Positions 10,998 to 23,483 are shown, numbered from the stretch's first letter. The stretch: DNA of 64,000 nt from Punctularia strigosozonata HHB-11173 SS5 (GCF_000264995.1 NW_006767449.1:370301-434300); one strand, 5' to 3'. Numbers and translations are program-made. Notes: generated from the sequence alone by a model not told the origin.

Positions 10998-11758
10998 ATG
11001 GTCGCCATCGTCCAGAAGCCCGCCCCCGATTTCAAGGCCACCGCCGTTGTGGAGGGCCAGTTCAAGGATGTCCAACTCTCCGATTACGCCGGCCAATGGT
11101 GCGCACATTCAATAACACGCGCATGCTCTCTTTCTCGACCGTCTGACGTTGTGCGTTCTCGACAGGCTGATCCTCTTCTTCTACCCGATGGACTTCACCT
11201 TTGTCTGCCCGACCGAGATCCTCGCCTTCAACGACGCGCTCCCCCAGTTCAAAGAGCTCGGCGCCACCGTGCTCGGCGTCTCGACCGACTCGCAATTCTC
11301 CCACCTCGCCTGGTCGATGTCGCCCCGCAAGCAGGGCGGCCTCGGCCCCGACCTCAAGCTCCCGCTCCTCGCTGACCGCAGCATGGCGATCAGCAAGGCC
11401 TACGGCGTTCTGATTGAGGAAGAGGGCATCGCGCTCCGCGGTCTCTTCATCATCGACCCCAAGGGCACGCTCAGGTTTGTACCCTACGACCTTCCAGAAT
11501 GCGCATATATGCTGACCATCGCGTTTCTCGTTTGCCAGGCAAATCACGATCAACGACCTCCCCGTCGGCCGCTCTGTCGACGAGACCATCCGCCTCGTCA
11601 AGGCCTTCCAGTTCACCGACAAGTACGGCGAGGTCTGCCCCGCCAACTGGAACGAAGGGTCCAAGACGATGAAGGCCGACCCCAAGGGCTCGCTCGAGTA
11701 CTTTGCCAACGCGTCCAACGGCCCCGAGCCGGAGCAGAAGAAGATGCGCGTGGACTAA
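10998..11758 (+). CDS. TSA1: Typical 2-Cys peroxiredoxin (thioredoxin peroxidase)
   Basis: Three exons (10998-11098, 11166-11474, 11539-11758) encode 209 aa, close to yeast Tsa1. The enzyme reduces hydrogen peroxide and organic peroxides in the cytosol using thioredoxin. The peroxidatic Cys is residue 48 in FTFVCPTEI and the resolving Cys is residue 169 in GEVCPANW. The catalytic Thr and Arg contexts are present. GGLG near residue 94 and a C-terminal extension are the features that make eukaryotic 2-Cys enzymes prone to overoxidation. Both introns are short (67 and 64 nt) with GTGCGC and GTTTGT donors. The start context is good and no targeting peptide is seen. Confidence 0.93.
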
Positions 11759-12806
11759 AAAAAACGCACATTTATTCGAACTCGTGAAGACGGCAGCTGT
11801 GGGATAGGGCATGGATGATATAGCCACGCGTACCGCACACCTCGGTTATCGGTACGCGTGTGTACGATAATTTTGATCTAATCGCAATGCATGTATAGAA
11901 CCATCTTATATAGACACGACCAAGCATTGTTCCGGAGGTCGCGCTCGATTTGAGGTCCATTGAAAGAAAGAAAAAACCCCCCGGCGGTGGACTCCACATA
12001 TTCACGGTTTTTGACCTCACTCTCCCTCGCCTAAGGACTTGGCCCTCGACGCCCGGTTTCGTATGCCAAGCGTATGGCATTTTGTCGACGAATGGAATCT
12101 TTCTCGGCGCAGGACCTCTTGCAGAACTCCAGCCCGTGGAAACGGGGGTTTTCCCGTCCGTCCCGAGCACTCGCCGAGCGGAAGCATTATCAAGGCAGGC
12201 GACGGATCGCGGATGTACGGGCCTTCCGCGAGCGGGTCGATCCTGACATGACCCGCGGCCAAGTTTAGACGCCGCTTCCACACTTCGTGCGCCTTCGGAA
12301 GGGCCCGAACATAGTGCGCGAACGGGGTGTCGGTGACGTTTCTCATATTTGTTCGGGGGGAAATGAACGGAGGTCGGGACGATACGACGCGGTGTTGACC
12401 GCTTCTCCGATCTCTTGAACTTCTCGACTCGCTTTCGCTCGTCCTCATGATGCGACCCGCGCCACGGACGCTATTGTCACTTACCATAGTCTGTCGCGGC
12501 GTTCAATGTGCAGAAGGCTGTCGGAGGTATTCGTCGTCAATCGGTAGATAGGTCCGCGAGCCCCCAAATCATGATTGAGTGAACAGGCAGACGGCGCTTA
12601 GTTCTCCAGTCTCAAAAAACACCTCTATGCTTGCGCAAGCCGATCGACGTGAAAGCAAATCCGGAAGTTCCATTGAATGAGTCCGTACAAACTTGATGCA
12701 AAATATACATTCCGTGCGTAATCAATCCTCCATCCATCTTGTCTCATTTTCAGAGCCATACCCGACGCTCTGGCGTGCAGCCAGAAGGATAGTCCAAAGC
12801 GCCCGC
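11759..12806. other. Intergenic, nothing recognised
   Basis: This lies between the convergent 3' ends of the peroxiredoxin and aspartic protease genes. Open frames on both strands are short and overlap one another, with no known motif. Confidence 0.55.
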
Positions 12807-14334
12807 TTAGTTGGTGGTGGCAGTGGTCTGTGCGGTGGTCGCGATACCGAAGCGGCTGTTGGTGGTGTCGTACACGGTGTAGAAGCGCTCGAGGAAGGTG
12901 TAGCCGTCGATGAAGTCGAGACCGGATCCTGTGTTGGAGCCGATGTCGTTCACGACGAGGTAGACGTACGAGGACGAGCCGCCGATGTACGAGTTGAGCG
13001 AGCGCGGCCAGATCTGCGCGTTCGGAGTGAGGGTGTAGGTCTTGCTGCCGATGGTGAAGACGAGGTTGGAGAGGCTGTTGTACTGCGAGGTCGTGATGCG
13101 CAGCAAGCCGGTCGCGCTGTCGAGCGTGGCGCCGGTCGCGGACTTGTACTTGTTGTACGCGTCCGTGGCGATCTAAGGACAGACAGAAAAGTCAGGCGAA
13201 TGCTTTCGTGGTGTGCGAACGAGTGACTCACGTAGATGAGGGTGGTGCCGGTGTCGACGATACCAGCGGTGGAGCTGAGGATCGAGGTCGAGCCGTACTT
13301 GATCGACTGGTTGATACCCCAGTAGTACTTGGCCGGCGAGGTGCTCGTCAAGGAGACGTAGCTGAGCGTACCGGTGTACTTGCTGGTGTCCGCACCGCCG
13401 AAGGTGAGCTCGCCGTTGGTGGTCTCCTCAACGGTGGTGGGGGCGAAGTAGACGCCGACAGCGGCGGTCTGCGTGAGATGGGATCAACAGGGTGCAATCA
13501 ACAGTACACGAAAGGGATCATACCGAGATCGTGCCCTGGGAGTACAGATTGTCGGTAACGGTCGGGATCTCGGTGGTCGAGGAGCCGCTGAGAGTGCCCT
13601 CGGTGAGGACGGTAGGACCAATGCCGAGGATACCATCGACACCAGAGAAGCCGGAGGACCTGGAGGCAACACCGATGGACTGCTTGGTGATGACCAGGTT
13701 GGACGAGATGGTCACGGTGTCGGTGTCTGATGAGAGAAAAGAATTCGATGAATGATGCGCTTCCACGGTGACCAGAACCGTACTGACATTCGGTACCGGA
13801 GAAGGAACCAGAGCCGTAGCTCACGGAGACAGACTTTCCGGTAGAGCTAGACGTGCTAGTCTTGACGTAAGACTTGCCAGCACCGACCCAGGTGTTGCTG
13901 TAGACTGCGTGAGAAAGGGTCTCGACGGAATTTGTCTGCTGCTTACCTCGAACCGGTGTCGATGATCAGGTCGTAGGAGGTGGCAGGGCTGCCGACGCCG
14001 ATGCTGGCGATGTAGGTGACAGCCTCGTTGGTGACGCTAACAGAGTAGGATGCGCGCTTGTGCACGTTCTCGTGCTTCTCAGCGAGCGCGGCACCCTGCT
14101 CTTTGATGAGGTTGATGCGAGCGCGGTCGGCCTCGATGATGTTCAAGGCGCCATTGGTGCCGTTGTTGAACCTGCGAGTTTCCCGGCAATTATTCTTTGC
14201 CAGCCGCATATGAACATGTCGACTTACCTGACCGCGAACGGTAGCTTGACGGGGGAGGGCTCACGCACAACCGGGGTCGCGTAACCGCCGATGGCGAGGA
14301 GCAGCAGAGACAACAGAGCGGAAGAGCGGAACAT
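12807..14334 (-). CDS. Secreted A1 aspartic protease (polyporopepsin-like)
   Basis: Six exons (14228-14334, 13947-14171, 13788-13897, 13524-13726, 13232-13468, 12807-13172) encode 415 aa. A signal peptide (MFRSSALLSLLLLAIGGYA) is followed by a propeptide ending near KR, then the mature pepsin-fold domain. The catalytic motifs are DTGSSNTWVG (Asp about 107, formed across splice 2) and DTGT (Asp about 287). The flap YGSGSFSGTEYTDTV and the tail FLERFYTVYDTTNSRFG are typical of polypore enzymes. The product should be an acid protease secreted for nutrition. Few Cys residues are seen, as in polyporopepsin. A TATA box lies about 85 bp upstream of the start. Confidence 0.93.
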
Positions 14335-14415
14335 GGCTAGTGTATGCTGAGGCTGTCTGTAGCTGCAACCCTGTACCGAGACGAACTCGACGCCCATCCA
14401 TGGCGTCTCCGAGCT

Positions 14416-14427
14416 CCTTTTATATCC
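14416..14427 (-). promoter_or_regulatory. TATA box of the aspartic protease gene
   Basis: The minus strand reads GGATATAAAAGG, about 85 bp before the ATG, a strong match to a TATA box at a fitting distance. Confidence 0.6.
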
Positions 14428-14434
14428 ACGCAAT

Positions 14435-15860
14435 GGTCGGTGGAATTGGTTGCGGCCAAATACAGCAGGTCGAAGAAGAGAAGGACCGCATGGAAGGAGC
14501 GAATCTTAATCTCAATTCGCCGGAGACCACCAGTGTAGACCCGAACAAGCAGAAGGCGGCGGTATTGCGTACCATGGTCATATCCTGACGCGGTTTTCGC
14601 CAGCAAGAAGGCCGGTCGAGTGATAGACGACCTTGTGCTGGCCCCGCTTTGGGAGAAAGTTGCACCGTTCCGGTGGATCGATAACGCAGCATCGGCGGCA
14701 ACCGTCAACAACACAGGATTCCGGTTGCTCGTCGAAGACCGTGGCCAATACTTGGCAATGTAAGGCGAATATGACGCGCCCTCTTTCGCAGAACGAGCTT
14801 CATTGCTAAAAGTTCGGCTTACAGCACTTCGTACCAACCCCGGCGTCGAATCGTCGGAGGAGGTTGGCGGGGGCAAGAGGAAGGAACCTGAAGGAACGTC
14901 ACGATAAGCTATTGCTCATATCACGTGATCTTCGCACATGGAAACCAACCTTGGAAGGAAGGCGAGAAGGTTGGGGTCGTGTGCTAACCTTGCTTGGGGC
15001 TTTGATGATTCTGGTATCGGACTTTTGTTCTCTGTCGCGGGAGAGGGTCGAGAAGCAGATCGATATGTCGAACGGCAGCCATGTGACGGTGACATGCACT
15101 GTCCCGGTAACAAGGACAGGTGCGGCGGCCGGGTATCGCAGTGAACGAGCGTTCCATTGTCGTTCCATCTCATTCTATCCGGTTTCAATCCAGAACATAA
15201 CCAGAAGAGGGACGTGAGGGATGTCGGGTCTACCGCCGATGCGAGGCTTCTTAGGCGGTTGATGCCAGTCTTGGCATACGAGACCGGCATGCATCATCGA
15301 TTTTCGTTCTCTGTGACTGTCCCGTCTACAGTTCTGGTGAGGAATGGTGTTTGCAAAGAATATGCTACATACTAGAACAGGAAACGGCAGTGCTTGTCTG
15401 TCGGCCCCGCCCGTGAACCCGTCTCCTCGTGTTCACCATCGACTGACAGGCTCAAATTGCCCTGCGTCTCCCGTAGCGCCGCTAAATCCGTATGCATGTC
15501 TGAAGGCGTCCAGCTCGGCTTGTAATCCTGCGCACGCGGGCGACGCCGCCTGCATTGCGTAAGCTTCAGGCAGGTGTTGCTCTAAGATCTATCATCGTCA
15601 ATACCACGAAGGGAAGACGTCACGGCCCAGCCCATGCATTCGATCGACGATGCATATGGCCAGAACAACAACACCAGCAAAAACATTCGTGCGAACGCGA
15701 CGAACGTCAGAGAAAGATCGCGATGAAGATGATGCCATCGTCGACGAATGCGTCGACCGATTTAGCGGCATATGTAATTGTTCCATCGATGCGCACACAG
15801 GCACCAGAATGGCGTCCAATCGCGAGATGGAAAGAAGAAGGTGGTGGCAGGTGGAAAACA
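14435..15860. other. Intergenic, nothing recognised
   Basis: Open frames are short and without motifs. The region separates the protease 5' end from the OMA1 3' end and probably holds upstream regulatory DNA for the protease. Confidence 0.5.
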
Positions 15861-17798
15861 TCAGCTCGCCATGAGTGCAGGAAGCGAACGAACGGCACGT
15901 GCCTGAGCCCGGCGATCAGATTTGGGATGCGTCGCAAGCAAGTCAATTCTGAGCGCGCCTGGGTGTTTTCGTTCGAGGTCTGCCAGGGCCGCTTGTACTC
16001 TGCAAAAGGAGAAGAAAAGGTCGCGCGGCACCGAGACATTGATGGATCGCATGAGTTCATCGTGAAGGAAGGCGGTTCGTACGGGGAAAGATCAGAACAA
16101 AGGTCGCACTCAGTGCCGTGAATACAACGGGATGGAAATGAATCGAAGGTTGAGACGTACCGTGGAGCAGCTCGCGGATCGTAGCACGCCTTAGAACATA
16201 GGCGGAGGCCAATGAGGTCCGCTATCAATATCAGGATATCGCATCAGCATGCAAGCAGAGTGATAGGAGGCATGAGGATGATCCATGTGGTAAGGTACGC
16301 ATGCGGGCGCATTCGGGCGCGAAGCTCCAGCGGAAGCATTTGGAGGCGGAGCCCTGGAGAACAGAAACTATCGCGACGATGCGCAATTCAAAACGCAGTA
16401 CTGCGCATTCATCCATCCACCATGTCTAGCCCTTGTCCAACGCCGCGACGAAAGGTGAATGCGCGGCGTCGTGAAGGTCTTCCACCCATGAACTGCCACC
16501 TCCACACTCCGGATTCCGCGAACTTGCCCAACAGATTACGATTTCATGCCCAGATGCAAGTGTTGAGATGAAAATATGGATGATACCGTACCTTCAAGTT
16601 CCTGTGCTCGTGAGTTCGGCAGGTCCAAGAGAAGCTTGGTGGCAATGTTGGCTATACCGAAGTCGGTCCCCAGGGCGGCGGCTACTAACGTCGTGATGGC
16701 GAGCAGGATACGCGACCGAGAATATCGCTCCGACGTGTGACGAGCAACTACAGTGTTGCTATCAGCGGGAGTTCAGGCTCAGAACATCCTGCACGCACCG
16801 CAATGCCCGATTTCTGAGGAGGGCATTTGCACTGTCAATGACGACCACATGACATCGTGAAGGGAATCATACCGTGCCCGATGACGGCGGCTAAACCTTG
16901 CTCGTCCTTGGTGACTGGCAATAAGCCAGTAAACACCACTATATCACCTGCGCAAGAATGATGATTTGTTAGTACATGTGCATGAAACCCCTGATGAAGA
17001 AAGTAAGCGCACCATAGGTAGCCATAGCATTAACCACGTTCGGATCGTTCACGACCAGGAGGTTCCACTCGCGCCCTCCACCACCGGTACCTGGGGCAAC
17101 ATCGTTGGCCCCCCGATTCAAATACGGATCCCATCCTCCGCTCTCATCGTGGGCACCTAATCCGGGTAATGCCTGAGAGAGCAATTGCGGTAGGGTCACC
17201 GACGGTTCCGATCCCTTCAGATGTCCCAGATCATTAGCGGTGAGGATGCGTTCGACGACCTTGCGGATCTGGAGCGTAAGTGGATGATTCGGCGGTAGTA
17301 TCTTGCCGCGGAACTCCTGAACAAGTTCCTGGTGCATATATTCGCCTAGCTAGAGAGGGTGCTCGAGGTGGATCGGCAAGATATAGGGATTGGGCATGCG
17401 TACCTTGGTCTCCATCTTCGGATTAGAATCGATAAATCTCCATCGACCGGTCTCTGGTACACGCTCGAGACTATGAGCTGCGGTCAGTCACTATGCATGC
17501 CGCTGAACCCGCCGCGGCTAAGGACGTACTGTGACACATAATAAACCGTTAGGCCTGTACCAACAGCCACCAAAAGTCGTTGTTGAGTCGACCATTGTGA
17601 TGGATTAGACCAAGACGAGTTATGTCCGCCCTTAAACTTGACGTACTGTGCCCTAGTTGGGGCACTGGAGGATATATGCCTGATCTGATTTGGCTTTGCT
17701 ATGGCTTCCGATATTCTTCTCCGTGCGAGTCCTTCATGAAGATGCTGGAGACAAGATGCTGTTCGTCGTCTAACTGCTGGTCTTAGCACCGCAAACAT
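15861..17798 (-). CDS. OMA1: Mitochondrial M48 metalloprotease, OMA1 type
   Basis: Eight exons (17530-17798, 17404-17470, 17013-17349, 16873-16947, 16799-16813, 16592-16747, 16161-16221, 15861-15999) encode 372 aa with consistent phases. OMA1 is a zinc protease of the mitochondrial inner membrane that acts in membrane protein quality control and stress responses. The N-terminus is basic and Ser-rich like a presequence and is followed by a membrane segment (RLLVAVGTGLTVYYVS). ETGRWRFIDSNPKMETKLGE and GKILPPNHPL are family hallmarks. The zinc motif HEIGHCVARH is at residues 249-258, and the third ligand region reads ELEADLIGL. A 15-nt exon encodes most of EIGHC. The C-terminal LLATHPKSDRRAQ is also typical. 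Confidence 0.9.
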
Positions 17799-18175
17799 CC
17801 CGACGTCGCGGTAACTGTGAAGGAGGATTGCGGCGGAATGCCAGTGCATGTCATGGCCGCGAATCCTGCACGGCAAGCAGGAAGCCCGTACTCAGTGCAG
17901 CACGTGCATTTCAATGGCCTTAGACAATCATCGACCGCGTTTTTGAAATTGGAAAACCTTGTCTTGCCGTGTTCTGCCAAGCCACTGGCTCTTCAGCAAT
18001 TTCCCGATCCATCCTCATTGACCGAAGTTTACTATGTGAATATATACGCTCGTTCCAAGAAGTGTTATGAAGGATCTGACTCTGGGCTTAGCTGGGCGAA
18101 ATACTTGTAGTAGCGGTCAGACTCGATCGCCCGGATAACCAGTCTTTCGCGATACGCTGCCTAACGCCGTCAAAT

Positions 18176-20307
18176 ATGGGCAGGAACAGTGCGTCTTGAC
18201 TCAAAGCATACTGTCGATGTTGTTCCTCAAATGAACTCAGAAGCCCGCAAGCCGGACATCCAGCTCAAGAGCAGTTAGTAACCCGTCCTCCCTTGCAGCC
18301 TTACGATCGTTCCGACCAACCCGATATCTGTCATTACAGAGCTTAAGAAAGATCCTGGCGTTCCTCGTCTCCCGGGCTTGAAGCAACGCGCAGAGAAGAA
18401 GCAGCAGGCGTGTTTCGTACGTCACGCGTCCACGAACGAGATGATGGTACTGATACTTGCCGTCATCGCGTCCAGTCGCCACCGGCACGCAATGACCCCG
18501 ATTCTACTATGGCATCCGAGCCCACTCTCTCTTCCTTGGCTGCGATGGCGTCCGCCCAGCAATCCTCGGACCCTTCGTCCTCGCAGCAAGGCCAGAAGAC
18601 GAAAGAGCAACTTCGCCGGCACTACGTCCGCGCACTGCACAAGGTCATTGATGAGAGCGATATCGTCGTGCTGGTATTGGATGCGCGCGATCCGGAGGGA
18701 TGCCGGAGCCGTTTGGTCGAAGAAGAGGTGAGAAGGCGGGAAGGCGAGGGCAAGAAGCTCGTCTTCGTGCTGAACAAGATTGGTGAGTGCCGATCTGCAT
18801 ACTGACTCTCGTGACAACTCAGTTGACTGACATCTTCGCGGCTCCTTTTTCAGATCTGGTACCCAAAGACAACGCTCAACAATGGCTCCGCTACCTCCGT
18901 CACTCGACCCCAACCCTCCCGTTCAAGTCAGCATCCAACTCACAGCGCGCCCACCTTTCCTCATCGACAGCTCCTGCACTGCTGCGGCTTTTGAAAGCAT
19001 ACAAACCCAGTGCAGCCCAAAGTATTACCGTAGGCGTCGTGGGCTACCCCAATGTGGGCAAAAGCAGCTTGATCAACTCCCTTAAAAGGGCGAAGGTGGG
19101 CAACTCGTGGTTGTCGCGTCATGTTGGTGTCATCGAGGCTCATCACTGCTGTTTCATCCAGGTTTGCGCTGTGGCCGCTCAGCCCGGCCACACGAAAGAG
19201 CTGCAATCGATCCAGCTGGAACGCGGTATCCGAGTGGTCGACTCGCCCGGTGTCATCTTCGACGATGACGATATCAGCGACGGAAAAGGCACGAAGAAAG
19301 GGAGCGTTCTCCTACGCAACGTCGTCAAAGTGGAGGATGTCGACGACCCCATCGCTGTCGGCAAGTGCTCAACATACACCCATTGATCCCTTGCGGCTGA
19401 CTCACCGATGCAGTGGAAGAGATCCTAGCACGTACGGAACCCGAGACACTGCAGAAGATTTACAATCTGCCGCAATTTACGTCTACACTCGAATTCCTCA
19501 CGATGCTCGCACTCAGCAGCGGGCGCTTATTGAAAGGCGGCACGCCAGACATCCTCGGTGCCGCGCGGCAGGTCCTCAAGGACTGGAATCAGCAGAAGAT
19601 TCCGTACTTCTCGATCCCACCGACCGTGCATCCTTCCTCGGTCCCGACGGCGTTCGCTACTGCCCACGGCGAAACGTTCATTGCTCCCGGCGCGGAGGCC
19701 GTTGGTCAGGCTCAGATTTTGACCGAGCTCGGCAAGCCGTTCTCGCTCGACGGCCTTTTTGGCTCTGCCGACGCCGGGGCTTTCGACGACAGAGATCCCA
19801 ATATGCCTATGGAAACCGACTTGGAAGCATTCGCGGATGATCAACATCCTATGGACGAGGACGGGTGCGTCTCCTCCGGTCATCGGACTCCACTGCTTTC
19901 GCTTTCTCAACAGGGACTGATCGTTGCAAGGTTCTAGGATTCAAATGGAGTCGGACGACCTCGCACCGAGCGTTCCGCGCAAGCGCTCGCGATCCGCGTC
20001 CCCTTCACCGTCACTGCCACGCAATGGTGAAACGGGAGAACCCGGATTTGCGCCGTCCGACGGCCGGGGCGCCGGATCCGAACGCGCGCCGAAGCGGCTG
20101 AGGCGGGAGAAAGTTAGGGACGCGCCTGGTTGGGAGGAGCGCGCGATGGCGCGCGCGAACCCGCTGAACAGGAGGGCTATCAAGCAGGGCGCGAAGAAAG
20201 CAAGGAGGGCGGCGGCGCGGGCGAATAGGGCGGCGGCTATGGGAGACGCAGGCGGCATGGAGTTGGAGACGGACGACGGACTGAGGGACACGTTCATGTT
20301 CAGCTAG
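18176..20307 (+). CDS. Circularly permuted nucleolar GTPase, NUG1/GNL3 family
   Basis: Eight exons (18176-18188, 18241-18273, 18340-18416, 18476-18782, 18854-19095, 19162-19360, 19414-19864, 19938-20307) encode 563 aa. The N-terminus (MGRNKARKPDIQLKSKLKK, then DPGVPRLP) is the basic nucleolar segment of the family and is spread over three tiny exons. The GTPase motifs come in permuted order: DARDP, G4 NKID (about 141-144), G1 GYPNVGKSSLIN (about 207) and G3 DSPG (about 251). NUG1-like proteins act in assembly and export of the large ribosomal subunit. The C-terminus is basic and rich in Arg, Lys and Ala. The intron at 19361-19413 starts with GCAAGT rather than GT. Whether this is the NUG1 or the GNL3L orthologue cannot be settled here. 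Confidence 0.88.
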
Positions 20308-20393
20308 GCGATGTGAAAATCCGGGGCGCGGTGAGGGATCGTCGTCCGATGGACGCGGCAGTCGATGTTGGGCGTGGTTTTTGGTGGTTCGTA

Positions 20394-21029
20394 CTGTGCA
20401 CCCACCCCTAATGCAACATCGACACAAATCCCTCTCCCGTTCCTTTCCTGCTCAGTTGTTCGTCCCGAAAAAAAATCTATATACTCTCAAGCATCTATAC
20501 ATACTGTATGCAAGAGCTGAAGTGCGCGCGAGGCTTGGTTCAGGCTCACCAAGACTGCTCGAGCGAGTTGATGCAACATTCACGAGTACTCCACGGCCTC
20601 GCTTTGCCGGATCGGTGATGCAACATTCATAGAAATATTTGATAGCACTCATTACCTTGCATTCTATCCGCCACGCCAGCCCGATTTCAGATTGGAACAG
20701 TATTGCTGCTGTAGGAGGAGGTTCAACACAAAGGACGATGTTGCGTTGATTGGCTTGAGCCGCTGAAGCCCTGCGTTGCAGCCTGTCCTGGTCCGGCACC
20801 TCGGCAAGTCGTGACCGCGTGTGATGATCACGCAACTTTGGCTGGTGCTCACTTCGTCTCGCCGGCATCTCTCTGGCAGAGCTATGGCTTAGCCAAAATA
20901 TTTGAGACGCTGGCTAACATAACTATAGCATCCTAGCTATCTACTGGCAAATGTTCAGACGATTTTGAGGTGATTCGAGGGAGATATAACCCTAATGCCA
21001 CACGCGTTGCATTAAGGCTGGATGCACAG
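20394..21029. mobile_element. Short TA-flanked inverted-repeat element (MITE-like)
   Basis: The ends are imperfect inverted repeats of 24 bp with three mismatches, beginning CTGTGCA and ending in TAATGCAAC. Both outer edges abut the dinucleotide TA (20392-20393 and 21030-21031), as expected for a Tc1/mariner-type insertion. There is no coding capacity. Inside, GTGATGCAACATTCA occurs twice (about 20571 and 20616). It lies 85 bp downstream of the GTPase stop codon. Confidence 0.7.
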
Positions 21030-21031
21030 TA

Positions 21032-22823
21032 TGTACAGACGCGATGAATGGATTAGATGCGGGTGTGATCTGAGACCAGATTGGCAAGGAGCCCAGCGGC
21101 ACGGAATCGCGCGTGGATCGCTGTGGGTCAAATATATCTTGAGCGCGTACGCTTGCTCGGTTGGACCGGGCGTAAGTGAGTTCAATAAGTGGGTGTGGGT
21201 TGCTTCGCGGCAGCTCGCGCGCAGTTCCTCGCATGCAGTACTCATGCTTATCAGGACCAGTCTCCTCGATACAACCTAGGAGAATAAGCGACTGGTAGCG
21301 CAAGGACGGCCGCTCGTCCACGGGATTTATGACATACGCCTGGAGACCAAGAGGCACGAACGGCGTAGATGCCGACACTAAAGGTTACCGGGGCATCCGG
21401 CGCGTCAGGAACGCAGATACATCGCAGAAACTGCCACGCTACCGGGGGTAGTGAGCTACTCCGTGGCGCACGGCATGTCCAGAATCCCGACACAGAGAAC
21501 CATGCAGAATCACCGGCTTTCGCTGACGTTATCCAAGCAAGGATCAGAAAGCTTGTTCCCTGGCGATGCCGCTTCGCGGCTGGCGACCGTGTTTCCTTTG
21601 CATGAATGATTCGAAGCGATGAGGACATCGATATCTGCTGCGCCTGCGACTTTCGGTTGAGGGAGCAATTTCTGACGTGAGCACCGCCCAATAAGGTTAA
21701 GATGGGCGCCCCCCGAGTCTCAAGAACAGGCGGGTGAAGAGAGAAGGGGGGCTGGGAGAGCATCATGTCTTGGAGAAGGCGTCGTGTCAACGAGCATGGG
21801 TGCCGAACTCTCCGCTGCTGATTCATGAAGGTGACGAGAGGCGTCGGACCGAGCTTGGGGAGGTATGGAAGGCTGCCTTCGTTCCCGACGGGGATGCACA
21901 ACCCAAGACAGTAGCCGTACATGCGCGCGTCATGGCCTCGTGGACGACGGCGGCGGAGGCTTCGAAGCGACGACGCCGACCGGGCTCCTAGTCAAAAGCG
22001 ACACGCATAAACCCGGTTTTTCCGCTCCCTTCGGGTGGACGATAACGGAAAAATATGCCCGCAAAGCGGACGGTGCCAAGGGGTTGCGTTCGCAATCAGG
22101 AGCAAAAGCCAAGGGGTACATGTCCTGTGCGCTGCGATCCGACCCTCGCGCGCACTCCGGCGTTCCTCCCTGGCACCGAGGATGTCAGCATCACGCGGTT
22201 GCAATTGTCCAAGCAAGGAACGATGCCCAAGCGCGAACGCCGGAAGAAGGCCTTTAAGGGAGGGTTCACCGGCATCATAGCATCTGTCTTCCGTTCGAAG
22301 TGATCATGAGCCTGCGCACCTTCACCGAAGGCATCCGACAGCCAGAGCGCACTCGCAGGGCCCACAGCCTCGGTGAACGAGTTGCTCGTTGAAGACGTCG
22401 TGCGGCCGCAGAGCGCCATCGGGGGCAGAGGCGCGTGAGGTCCATCTTCCCTTCATCTCGTGCGCGTGTGCGCGTACGTACCCTCTATCGGACTGCGATG
22501 GGAGGCGGACGACAGCACGGACGAGGTCGGCGTATTCGTCAAGCGGACAGATCCCATGGAAGCCGCAAGTCATGCAACGGATCGAAGTAGATTCCATTCC
22601 TGTTTCACTGGTGTGGGCCGCGCCCAGGAAAAAAAAGTACAAGATGCGCTTTCTCTTTTTTTACCTAGTAGTATACCTTTTGTGCTGTTAAGGGTCGCGG
22701 TCGCGTGAGACCGATATTTTCGGAGATGGCAAGAGATGTCTGGGGGGCGCGAAGCGATTATCGCGTGCAAAGAATCTCTGCTGGTGATATGCCCGAGATT
22801 CGGCGGAGGCCATCAGAGTTCAA
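21032..22823. other. Intergenic, nothing recognised
   Basis: The longest frame (21251-21922, minus strand, 223 codons) has no motif and reads like noise. I see no gene or RNA here. Confidence 0.45.
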
Positions 22824-23483
22824 TCACCCGATCTCGTGTTCCGCCAGGAGCTGCGGGATGCGGTGAAATATGGATCAGGATGGGGTTTCGTGATTGGAAA
22901 ATGGGCGGCACACGCGCCCGCGAGACTGCGAACAAGGGACGAGATCTCACCATGTTCGGGATGCCGTTCGATATGGGGTAGACGTGCTTGCAGTTTGGGC
23001 ATACCATCGCGCCTTCTTCTACGTGGATCTGGATATCGGATGGATCATGGGAGATTGTGAGGCGTGCGTCAAGGCGCGGTCTCAACTCGGCCAAGCAGCA
23101 GCAGCGAACTAACCTCCAGCAGGACGTGATGAACCTTCTTGAGAAAGTCGTCATCAAGTTGGTCCGGTGGTGCCTCCGGAAGCGAAGCATCGTTCAACTG
23201 CGCGACGGATTCAGACGTCTTCCATCAGAGACGTGTGCTCCAGCGAGGCCCGAGTCGGGACTCAGAGCGCGAGCGGTACAGAGGTTTGCGGTCTCACCTG
23301 TCGCGCTGCGCCGACAAGCGCCTGCCATTCGACCCTGGGCAAGAATCCACGCAGAAAGTCGGGATTGTAGTCTGCTTCGCGCACGACGACATCGGACACA
23401 TCCTGGAAGACGAGGGGGAAATTGTTCGTCGTGCAGCCCTTGACGTGGCATGCGAGGAGGTTGTGGGTGATGAGGCGGACCAT
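22824..23483 (-). CDS. TRM112: TRM112 methyltransferase activator subunit
   Basis: Four exons (23298-23483, 23114-23197, 22951-23028, 22824-22850) encode 124 aa. TRM112 is a small zinc-binding partner that stabilises several methyltransferases modifying tRNA, rRNA and release factor eRF1. The zinc Cys pairs are CHVKGC (12 and 17) and CPNC (100 and 103). MVRLITHNLLACHVKGC, FLPRVEWQALVGAA and the end ISNGIPNMLLAEHEIG are typical. The last coding exon is 27 nt, coding for eight residues and the stop. The gene is transcribed divergently from RRP45. Confidence 0.93.

Noticed and set aside
12693-13558. Plus-strand frames of 177 and 116 codons
   Set aside because: Antisense shadows of the aspartic protease exons.
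21251-21922. Minus-strand frame of 223 codons
   Set aside because: No start context, motif, splice-linked partner or compositional sign of coding.
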